Source of the DNA: Plakobranchus ocellatus
Taxonomy: Eukaryota > Mollusca > Gastropoda > Plakobranchidae
Length of the DNA: 51,941 nt
Assembly (NCBI GenBank): GCA_019648995.1
Contig: BLXT01003735.1
Coordinates: 530,588 to 582,528 of the forward strand
Direction of reading: 5' to 3'
Shown here piece by piece: positions 22,801 through 34,800 of this stretch (its first letter is position 1; each line of letters opens with the position of its first letter). The notes beneath the pieces are model-generated. The model had not been told where the DNA came from. It saw only the letters and a program-made list of their open reading frames with translations, and made no database searches. Both the position numbers and the translations under genes were made by a program.

Positions 22801-25800
22801 CATTAAAAAGTTCAGTTTATATGTATAATTGTAAATGGAATACTACACATGAAAAGAATTCATATTGTACAATTGTTTACTTAATTTTTTGCGCAAATTC
22901 TTCACACTGTGAATCAATTTTCTTATTTCATTTTGATTTCATAGTATTTTGCTCTATGGCAAGAGTTAATGAGAAATCTGATCATCCAATATCTGGATAA
23001 TTCAAAACCTGTTGGTTTCAGGCATAAGTTTTGAGTTTCAAGTGCTAATTCCTGAAGAATAAATTGATACCAATTCTATGTCAATCATATAATCTTTGGC
23101 AGAGCTATTTATCAAAATCCATTCTTTTGATAAAATTAGCTCAAAGAATACTCCTCCATAGCAACAAGTATGTCCTAATTATGCTAGACACCCCACAAAA
23201 CTTTGTAGTCATCCTGAACTCATAATGGTTGAGGCTTTCAGAAATTTTCACAGCATTTCCATTTGTCCTTTTATTTTTCAGCACATTTTACTTTATACTC
23301 AGCCTGTCTCTCTTGAAGCTAGTTTCAGCTTTTACCAGATAATTATTGACTTTCTCCCTGACAGGATCATGCTTCATAACATTTTCCAACTTCAAATCCA
23401 CATTTCCTCCTAAATATTCATCTTAATTAGCTCCTTCCCTCGCCATAGCTGTTGTTTTTCTTCAGTTGTATCTCTACATAACTCAATCTAGACCCATCAC
23501 ACCAGAAAGACGGATTTGTCATGCCAAACTGAGTCTCTTCTAGACTAGATACACCACCTGAGCTTCTTCTAGACTTAACTGCGCCAAGCTGAACCTCTTT
23601 TAGCCTAGACTTATCTCCTAAACTCTACCACCCCCTTAGTTTCTTCCTCTTTGTCATCTGCCATGGGATGCATAGACCATTACCACCTGTCAAGTTCAAG
23701 ACCACACAGCTGTGTTGCGTTTTGGCAGCAACCAGTAGGCCTGTCCCTGTGGAAACTATGCAGTTTCACGAGTGAAAACAATACGTTTGAACGTTTCTTT
23801 GGTCAACAATATCACAAACCATCATGAAACAATTACTACATAGTTGTTTTTTTTTCAAATCTATTAGACTTGTTTTGTATCCATTTTATGGATTTACTCT
23901 TAGTTTTTCCTAGTCTAGATCTAGGCCTGCAGATTAAGTAACTGGCGAGTAGATCTTTATCTAATGATCTAATAAAATCTAGCTCTCGGTCTAACTTAAC
24001 TCTTTCAAGATGATTTTTTTTTTTTGGTGCAGACAGAATTCATGCCGAAGAAACAAAAACAGAGAGATTTGTCAGCGCTGTGTATATATTGGCATGGTTC
24101 AGAATTGCAGCAAGATGATTAACTTTGTTATTTTCCTTTTTTTTTTCGTTTTGTTTTTTTTTTGTTTGGAAATTTCTGTGACTTGTGCACATAGGCCTAA
24201 TGAATGAACAGGTAAAAAAAAAATGCAGTAGTTGAGCACCTTGAAAATGGAAAAGGCTTTTAAAATGAGAGCTGTGGCAGTCTTACAGTTTTAGAAAGCT
24301 TTTTAGCTACTTTCTTGATATACTTATTAAAAGAGCCTCTATATTAGTAATTAATCAACATTCTTATATTATTATAATTTCATGACTCTGCATCCTTGTT
24401 TACGCACAAGGGTTTCAGAGATCAAATGAATTAGAAAAGATGTGTTGTAGCATTGTTGGAGAATTGATAATAACATGAATTTAAACGAGGATTGGGCAGC
24501 CCTTTTCAAGTCAATGATCGCAGTGATTTTTTTTTTTTTTCTTTTTGAAGTAGGCCTATACGCAGGCGCATAATGAAAAATGCAAGAGAAACTCTTCCTT
24601 ATTGTTCTATTTTTTTCATGTCTTTTTTTTCTCCTGTCTTCAGCTCTTATTTATGATATTTATATATGTGATATATAAATTTATGAAAGTCATTGGATCT
24701 AATTTTAGTCTAGCCTAGTAGCCTGTCGAATCGAAGACAACTCCAAAGTGCAAAAATAAAGTCAGGAATTGTTGAAGAGGGTTTCTCTTTACTTTAATAA
24801 ATTAAATATAAGCATAAAAATCTCCTAAATAAATATAATATAATAATTTTTCTCCGTATTGGTAATATGACTTGTGAAGAGGAGATTGAGGACAGTTTTA
24901 GATGACTTGCATTAAAATTCACCCCTGACGTAGGCCTATACTTTTAATCAAAATATAAGATTTTACAAAATGGGAACAAACATAGGCCTAAACGCAAAGC
25001 AAGATTTCACCAAAATTCTTATTAGAATTTGTTAGAAAATTAATTTGCATAATTTGAATATAATATAATAATAATGTTCTTGTTTAGATCTATACTCTTC
25101 TATTTATATCTAGATATTAATTAGTCTTCTATCTCATTAAAAGATATATTTCAAAGAATGAGTTACAAAAAAATATGAAAGAAAACATTCAGACTTTAAA
25201 AAAATAGAATAGAGTTGTAGGTTAATAATTGCTTTTTCTGAGTTTGGGTTTGAAAAAAAAGAGTACTCCAACTGTATCTGTTCAGTTCTTTCCTTACTAT
25301 AAGTAGTACTAGGTTGTGCATTGTTTTGCCAGCCATTGAGTGATCAACACAACTCAGTTTTGTGTAACAATTAACCGTGGGGGTAATGCTTATACAGTAG
25401 AATAAAATATTCAACATTGATTCTAGGTTCAGTTAACAAAGAGGGACTATGAACCCCGTTTTGGGATTGACAAATTAGTGAAAAAATTTAAAAAACAGTT
25501 TTAGCTTTGATTGCTGGAGCATGCGGAAAAAAACGCCCTTCGTGATATTTCCTAAATGTTGAGGGAAGGTGTAGACAATGATGATATCTTCAAAATATTA
25601 ATGATTGTGTGTATGAACGTAGATTTTCTAGAAATATAAGGAATTGTAAGTGGAGAAACGAAAGTGTGCCTCATTACCTGTTCACTCTGTGATCTCAGGC
25701 ATTTTGGCCCTGGTCGGGTTGGGCATCAGTAGTCAGCTTAAACTTATGACAGAAAGGCTGTGCAGTTTTCAGGGCCAGTTTGTCCAACCACTGGGCTACG

Positions 25801-28800
25801 GACACTACTGTCAAGGCCCGAATGTTTGGATTTAGGTCTTTGAATACAAATCAAAGAATTGAAATACACTCTTTTTGTTCAAAGCGGTTCAATGTTGGCT
25901 ATTTTTCTTCTCTTTGAGGCCTTTTCTTTCAAGTTGTTGTTTGAATCAGGTAGTTTATGATATATCATAGGGCATAGTGATTTTTTTGCCATAATTGTCT
26001 TATGATAATAAGTGATTTTTCATCTGAAAAATTATCAATCTTTGCTAAGTTTTTCGTCAAAGGAAGTAATCAATGTATGGTGTTTATGATAAAACCTTTT
26101 TGTTCTTGCTCCTATCATACTTCCTATGATATAGAAAAGCCTGCGTGCTCAAAAGAATAATGAGACATTAAGGAAATTATGAGCAGTTTTTCAAATGCTT
26201 TATTTGCTCTCACTTGAATGAAAATATCAGATTTGAAACTACTGTACAGCAAAATGTGATTTAACATGCTTTGATAAAATGTTCTTATCATCAGATTGGA
26301 TATCTGAGTATAACAGAGCTTTCTTTAATAAAGGTTAACCAACAAGTTGCTCATGAGCGTAATTATTAAGATGAACTTCTGTTTTCATCAAGCACTGAAA
26401 ATATGAATTTAAATTTGCTAAAAATTTCAACAATAAAATGTATAGGTTCCTAAAATTTTTTAAGGAATATTTAGAATATTAGACATTCATATTTGAGAAA
26501 TATTTTTAGCACCAACAAATTAAATTTTTTTTAGAAAAGGGGTTAGTTACTAACTGTCTGCTCTTAGTTTTACCTATTAAACTTGAAACCTGAATTCAGC
26601 TTTATCACATTGTCATCCAGTTTATGAGAGAAAAATGTGAATTAGTGCTGAAGCAAAATACTCCAGCAAATAGCATTGTTTGTTATTGAACATTTCTGTT
26701 GTTCATTTTAAATTTTCTTATTGATTTTTGAGCCCATTTTAGTTTTTACTGTTCATATGTATTTTCAGATCTTAATTACTATTGTCTTTTTTTCTGTTTT
26801 CCCCCTCTTCTCCTTCACTTTCCTCACTCAGGAGTTTGCTTGAGTGTGTAGAGGAGGAACTGTCTCAAAGGTAAATAAAGTGGACAGTAAAATTCATACA
26901 AGCTCTGGCAATTTGCAGGAAATTCACAATAGATAATATTAAAGCATCTCATAGCATCCATTCTCCTCACCCTAAGGCTTAAAAAAAACCCCAGGTTTTT
27001 GTTGCATCATACTGTATTGTGCCCTCCAGATAAAAACACTTGGCCATACATATTTTGTACATATTTCATTCAAACTGTAAACTGCATTTGTCATGTTGAG
27101 ATGACAGAGGTTTGAAAGAATATAAATGCATGTTGCCTCATTTGCTATATCATCGATCTCTCTTCCTTCACCTATCCCCTCACAGGACAAAAAAAAGATA
27201 GATGTTTATCATGGTTTTTATCATATCAAATCAATCTTCTTGTGGTGAAAGATCATTGCTGAAACTATGTTTTAGCCTAAGTGTCAGATGTTCAGGAGGC
27301 AGTAAAAGTTTGGGACTCTCACTCTGTCATGTTGAACTCAAGTGTCAAATGTTCCTGGTGATGGCTTAAGGTCTTAACAACATACAGTTAAACCCCTCAA
27401 TGTTATTGAACATGGTGTTGGACAATTTAGTCATGAAATCATTTACACTTCAATGTTTAATTTTATTGGAGGTGGATTTATAGTTGGCTACTACAGCAAA
27501 GCAAATTTCAAAGTCATAATTATGTATCAGTTTTAAAGAAATAGCTTATTCTTAAAAAAAAAAAATTCAGTTTGAAAAAAGTTTCAACCTTAAAAATTAA
27601 GCCCATATGTAGTGTTTTAGTCAGTCTATACAGGTGAATTTAAAATTATTATGATAAGATTGGGCAAATGTCACTAACAAATTGTAAAAGGAAAATACAA
27701 AATGAAAATTTTATCAACATGAAGTAGAATTTGGTAACGTCTTTCAATATCATGAACATAGTATATACATTTATAATGCACTTTATGATTCAGGAAAATG
27801 TTTGTTCTATCTTGGCGTATAAAGTAATAAAGCAAGTCAGAAGGGTAATTAAGGTTAACAAAAATGGCTTGTGCTTCCAATGTTTCACCAAGCTATGAGA
27901 AGTCGATAATGAAACTGAAGCTTAGAAGTTTATCTAATGTATTCATGGCTTTGAACCATATTACAAAATTATTGATATCTTGAATAAAAGTTCATTTTGA
28001 ATGCCTTGCTGTCGTTTTCACTGCGATGTGTAAAAGCTCATCATCACAATTATGCACAAGTAATTCAAGTCGTTAATGGAGTTGCTTTTTTACACCTTTT
28101 AGTTTGATCTCAGTAACTTGAATAAGGATGGAATTATGAATTTTTTTTTTATGCAATAGCACATCTTATTCATTTAAATTTAAAAGCCATGCTCTAAAAT
28201 GGTATCTTCAGGTAATATCACCATAAATGTTGGCATAATTTTACTGAAATTTCGGTTACCCTAATGCAAGTTATGCTGCAAAGATTGAATTCACATAGCC
28301 TTTGCCAGGGCCCATCTGATCTTGGGGATGTGTGTATGGATCAATTTTCCTCTCAAATAGTTTTTTGGCTTTTGAAATTGAAATTGAACATTATATGATG
28401 CACCTTTTCTAAATTTTCTATCCAATACAAATCTGAATAATTAATAATTCATTCCCCACAGTGAACACTCATGTTTCTTATTTAAAATCAAATTTAATGA
28501 ATAATCCTATAGTGAACCTTTCAATAGTGGACTTTTACTGCCACTTTGTGTGCTTCTGCACGTTTGCATTGTGTAGAACATTAAGGGTTTGAGAAAAAAA
28601 TTGTAGGCATGTGTTCGAATTATGGAAGCAGGTCTTTCAAAATTAATATTGTACTATACAACAAAGTGTATTTTCTTCCATTGCATTTTCTTTTCTGCTA
28701 CCATGTCTTTCATTCACTTGTCATACACAAAGTAGCTCTCTTTTCTGCTCAAACTCCACTCGAATTTAAGCCTGTCTCAATCTGAAAGCAAATCATCTGT

Positions 28801-31800
28801 TCATTTTCAAATATATATTCTATCACTGAAGCAATTTTTTGAAATACCTCACTTTTTTCAGAGGTCATCGAAGTAGTTTATGTTTAGAGGATGGTGTGAC
28901 CTCATTACATGAAGAGTAAGACCATAAGGAAGTTTTTAAAAAATTGGAAACTAAATGGCATGCAGAATAATTCCATGTATTTGGCATTATTTTTCAATCT
29001 GCACACCCTCTTATTTTCATGTTTTGTTTTTGCTCTTCATGTTGTTCCAAGTATCAAAGTTCCTTGTTTTGTTTCTTTGTGATTTAGTTCCTCGAAATTA
29101 TACCAAGATCTTTTCAACTTCTTTCAAAATTTGTTTCCTATTTTGGCATTAAATCAAGTTCTATTAATTTTTTTTGTCTCAATGCTGTTAGAAAGTGTTA
29201 CGTGGTTGTTTGCTCTGCTTATATATTATGGAACGTGTAACAGTCCAACACTATGAGTCAAATTTGCAGGTCAGCCTGTCTAAATGAAAGGTAAAATCCT
29301 TATTTTATCACATGGGTGAAGATTAGAGTATGTCTCTAGATAGCTCTGTACATAAAATTTGTTTTCATTTTTTTTAAACTCCTGTAATGTAGGATTCATA
29401 TCAGTTTAATCAATCAGCTCATTTTGTTGGACTGACACACTGTTGAGTTAGTAAGTAGAGTCATGTCATGTAATACGCAATGGGAATAGTAAATGGCATG
29501 GCAATATTGGCAATTATGGCTTCTAGGTGTGCTCCCAAACCTTGCTTTAGCTTTAGCTATCAATAATTATATTTATTCACTTATTGCTGTTGAATGTATG
29601 TAGCCAGCTGTTGCTATAAGCCATTTGGCATACTGAAGTCACTTCATATGAAATAAATGAACATTTCAATAGTCGTCGAGGTTTTTTTTTAACCTTGTAT
29701 GTTTCGATGTTAAAAAATTGTATATCCCTATTTTTTTTTCCTTTTTTGACATAGTATGAATTAATTATATTGTTTTTAAATAAATTTTGAAATTATATAA
29801 TCGTTGATTCACAATCTTTTAAAGGCAAAATTAACTCAACTGAAAATGGAAAGAGAGAGAGAGTGAGTATGTGTGTGTGCGTACGTGCGCGCGCCTTTCC
29901 GTCTGTCTGTCTATGTCTGAGACTTACATATCAGGAATATAGTTTTTAGTACTCTAATTAATGTTGGTGCTGATATTGTTCTTAGTAGTTCCTCACAGTC
30001 TTTCACCAANNNNNNNNNNNNNNNNNNNNNNNNNNNNNNNNNNNNNNNNNNNNNNNNNNAACTGAAAATGGAAAGAGAGAGAGAGTGAGTATGTGTGTGT
30101 GCGTACGTGCGCGCGCCTGTCCGTCTGTCTGTCTATGTCTGAGACTTACATATCAGGAATATAGTTTTTAGCACTCTAATTAATGTTGGTGCTGATATTG
30201 TTCTTAGTAGTTCCTCACAGTCTTTCACCAAGTTGTTCCGATGTTTATAAGTCTCAAAGTATGGTTAACTGCAAGTTTAGTTTCATATTTAAAGATTTGA
30301 TCCACAGAATTAACATTTTGAACTTGATCATCTCATTATTCTTATTTTTTTTTGATAAATGATACATCCTTTTTTGTTTTTTTTGTGGTTCCAGTCTCTC
30401 CTTAATTTTTCTTTCCAATGTCAAATTGTTTATGAAATTAAAATTAAAAAAAAAAAGTATTCGTTTAGCTTTGTTATATTTATGTACATGCATAACTTTT
30501 TTTGCATTTACAAATTTATGCAAGCTTCAAATTTTATTATGCGATTGAAGTCTTTTTTGCTTTGTAACAAATTTCTCAGCACTTTTTATCTTTAGAGAGG
30601 AATTTGCAGACAGATTTTAATTAAGAACTTACAAATTTTACATAAAGTTCTAAAATTTACATGCTTTATCTCTATCTAATGTTTCTAAAGTTTGGTGTGG
30701 ACAAGATTTTAACCAACCATACTTAAGTCCTAAATTTGTAATTTAAAGCAAGTCAAAGGTGTATAGACAAATATCAGCTTATACTATCTATCTTTGCATC
30801 AGTGACCCTTTAATTTATGTCAATGCATTAGTTGAAAAAAAAAAAAAAAGGCCAAATGATAATAAAAGCATTTATTTTAAAACATCAAATTTAAATAATA
30901 TCTTTCCTTCTTAACTTTTAGTCATGTATTGGCAACTAAAGATAATTTTCTTGTGACATGAGTGGAAAAAAAATGTGGCACAGCCATGAGACCCTGCCCT
31001 TCGTTTTCAAAACCCATTGACTGTCCCATTGTTGAAACTTTAATAAGCAAAATTTTGACTTTTATGAGCCTAATAAATCTTTTATGGAAAGCCACAATGG
31101 GGGATCCAATTTGTCTTCTTTGATCATGGGATGATGTCTGATGATGTTTCCTTAAAAAAAATAAAAATAAAAACCTGAGTGCTCTATAGCATTAAAGAAA
31201 CACCGTTCAGACAAAAAAATGTCTATACATTATTCATAGCACCATTTTTTTTTTATATAGATTTTTTTTAATTTAAGTTTTAACCAGCAGTCAAGTTGTC
31301 AATAGATTCTCTAGATTTAAAAAGAGTGAACTTGTATCGTTTTTTTACTTTAAAAAATATTGAATTGAGGCATTATTCAAAGAAATATTTGTGCGTTATC
31401 TCATAGCTTAGACTAGAGATAAGATTTTAGGTGTTTATATTAGGTGATTTCTTTCCTAGAGAGTGTACAAATAGGCTGTGGCTAATTATGTTTTTAAAAA
31501 TTAACAAAACAAAAAAGTTGTTGCAGGTGTTGGCCCCCCAAAAAAAGTATTAAAAAAATATGCATTTTGTCATATCAATGTGCAGGATATGATTATGCAA
31601 AACTTGAATACAGAAATGCTTTTTGAGCATGCTCTGAAGCATCAGTATCATAATAAACCTTTTTTTTTAATTAAATTTATTTCCTCCTGAAGTTACATTA
31701 TTTGTTTTAATAAGGTTTTCCCCTTTTTTCTGTTGTTTTCACATGCTGCTGTGCTCCTTTTTCTTTCTGCCTACAAAATTGTGGGGTTTTATAGATTGTT

Positions 31801-34800
31801 TTTTTCTTTAATGAAATGATGAAAATTTATCCCGTGAATAAAATTTTACTCACATACTAATATGAATTAAGAACTTACATGTTGGTGAAAATTATCTCAC
31901 CTTGAAATACCTTTTTATAAATGTTTTGAAAAAGTATGTGACTGGAAATAAAAAATTTAAAAAAAAAAAGTGTCCTTTGTCTTGAAATAATTATGATTAA
32001 AAAGTATTTTAGAATTCATTTTGAACTGACATGCTGGGTTTTCCCTTTAATAATCTGCTTATTTTTCTAATTCCAGGCCTACTCTTCAAATGAATGTTTC
32101 ACCATTTGCACCTGTAAAAGTAAGTGATTAAGTATATTTGTTGCTATTGTTTTTTTTTTTCATTCAATTCTTTACTAAATTTATTCCACAATTTATTTTG
32201 CTTTTGTATGCAGCCTCTTTTACTTTAAAGATTACTAATGTTGTGGTTTGGGAATTTAATATTAAGCCGGGATCTTCTTTTCAAATAGCGAGTATAAAAC
32301 AGTCTCTATTCATGGATTGGATTTTTTAACACTTTGTTCTCAAATCAAAAAAAATAATTACATGAAAACAATCAAATTGAAAAAATATTGGGCAATAAAA
32401 TTGACTAACTGAAAAATCGAAATGAAGATGATGAACTGGAGGCAAGAAAACAAGTTTTTAAATACTTTTTGCTCATGGAGGCATTTTGTGGATTCTCTTG
32501 TCCCAAAAAAGAAAAAAAATGGACAACAATTTTAATATCAAATAACAACAGAGCATATGAGTTGTACAGTGTACAAGTCCAGAAAATATGTTATTTTTTT
32601 TTAATTTTTCTTCTTGGTAAGCTGTTCCTCTCATAGTCTTTTTTATGTTGGGATGGGGAGTCTGCAATACTCTATATCAGTTGGTTTTTTTTTTTTTTTC
32701 ATCAATAATTCTACAGATGCCAATTAAGTTCTCTTGATTAGGGGTAAATGCACTTGAATAAAACCACATTTTGCAAGTAAAGAAGAAAAGTTTTTGAGAA
32801 CTTGGCAATGGAAAACAAAACGAGCAGGCACTTCAGAATTAATTTCTAGTAGCAAAATTCTCTTGCAATCACCAACATTCAACACATTCAACATTCAGAA
32901 ATGACTCAGAATAATTAATTCTGACCATGTACAATATGCAGGATCAGCTCATGATGGATTGATTGGATTACTAATTGATCAAAAAGTACCTCCAGACCCC
33001 CCCCCCCCATTTTTCACTATTCCTTGTAAATTCCCATTTTAAGTTATCCCAAAGTGATATTTTTATATTAAGTCTTTATATTACAACTCCCAAGACAAAC
33101 CAGCATGTTTTTTCCCCAGGTTTTTTTGTTTTTTGTTTTTTTTTGCTGCACTTTTTTTATAGTCTTGTTTTGATATATTTCTCTCATTTTGATTTAAAAA
33201 ATGTCCTCCGAAACTTCCAGGCACAGCTGTTAACCTTTTTTATGTCTAGGTCAGTCTGCATATCCATTGTCGTAGCTGATACAACATTGAGCATAAAATA
33301 TCTCAATATGATTTGAAATTTTACAACTTTTTCTCCCAAGATAATGATATCATTGAAAATCCAAAACCCTTTTTGAGCTTTGAAGCTTTCAGAATTATGA
33401 GTGAATGTAGGCAGATCATCTGTCACTGAGGTCCCTCCATAAAAGTTTGAAAAATGGAAGTCTTTTTTTTTTTTTAAATAGCCCTCAAGGTCATCTGATC
33501 AATCCTATACACGAGCAATTCAAGATAGACTGAACAGCAACAGGCCTAGTGAAGTGGATGGTGGAGAAGAGTTGGAGGAAGACGCAGGGCCAGATATGGA
33601 TTCTTTAATTGACAGAATGCTGACTTTGACCCCACAAGCTTCACACCTCTCTTCTCTGCCAGGTCAACCTGGCATGAACATCACACGTAAGTATTTCAAA
33701 TTAAATATTGCAGAGATCGTGTAAAAAAATATATGCAATACAACTGATCTTAACTTATTAATATTTATGCACAGATGTGGGCCTGCTTGCTCTTGTTTGG
33801 TATCGTGAATGTATATCTTTATTATACTAGGTGATAATGATATCATAGGTAACTTTTAGTATCCTCCTTGTTTAGGTCCTTAGGATGCCTGAGAGCTACA
33901 TCATCATTAAAGGGTTTGTTTTACACCATAGCCTGGAGGCAAGGAAGCCTTCTGGCATGGCATTAAAGAGATCATCATGCAGTGCTTGCTTGATTCTGTG
34001 TGTATACAGACCTATGTTCCTCCTTGTTTTAGACTTGAACAATAGGACTTCAATGTATGATGTAATTTGCTAGCCCTTTTGTTACATAGTCGAAAAGATT
34101 CAAGAACTTGTTCGTCCCCGAAAAGATTCAAGAACTTGTTTGTCCCCTTTTCTCTTACAAGCCAGAAGGAGTATCTACTCCGCTTACCTATTAACAATTA
34201 ACTCTAAGTCTTTGTATTAGACATGGCTATAGCCAGCAAATCAATGTTGTATTTTTTCCTTGTTCCTTCAAACTGAAAATTATATTGAACAAATAATGTT
34301 TTTCATTCCACCCCTTCCAGCTGAACCAGAATTTGACTACAGTCAGATTGATTCAGCCCCACCTAGCAGTCCACCTACTCTCCCCCCAAAGCGGTCACCA
34401 CCAATTCCTTCTCACACAAATGGGGATGTGCCTCATTCTCATGACAATGGTCTTTCCCCTGATGGTTCTGGAGGATCAGAAGAGGCTGGGAAGCATCCTC
34501 CAGCAATTCCTCCCAGGAGACGAGTGAGAAGAGAAGATATTGTAAGCCCCTTTCTTTTTTAAATTAAAAATGGATGACTATATTATGACCAAAATCACTA
34601 CTTTATTGCAATACTTTTTATGTTTTTGTGTTCCTAATGTTTAATGAATGACTACTCTAAGCCGCTTTTTTCGGCTCAAAATATTACTACATTTAGACCC
34701 TAACACAGTAAAACCGGCTCAGCATAAATGGGTTAATATTTATATTAAGTACTAAATGTACATTATCTAATTTTTGCACATGCTCGAGATGTACTCTTCT

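Larger units (their letters stand above)
20220..26831 (+). other. Intron 14 (6.6 kb), mostly unassigned
   Basis: The longest intron inside the window. It holds CT-rich patches (21361-21420, 21640-21730), a ~30-bp degenerate repeat (23523-23612), TAGGCCTA words at 24190-24990, and a SINE-like segment (25650-25830). The rest shows nothing I recognise. Confidence 0.5.
28916..32076 (+). other. Intron 16, with an assembly gap
   Basis: Contains the candidate microexon at 29270-29290 and a 50-N gap with duplicated flanks. The remainder is AT-rich with no recognised element. Confidence 0.6.
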
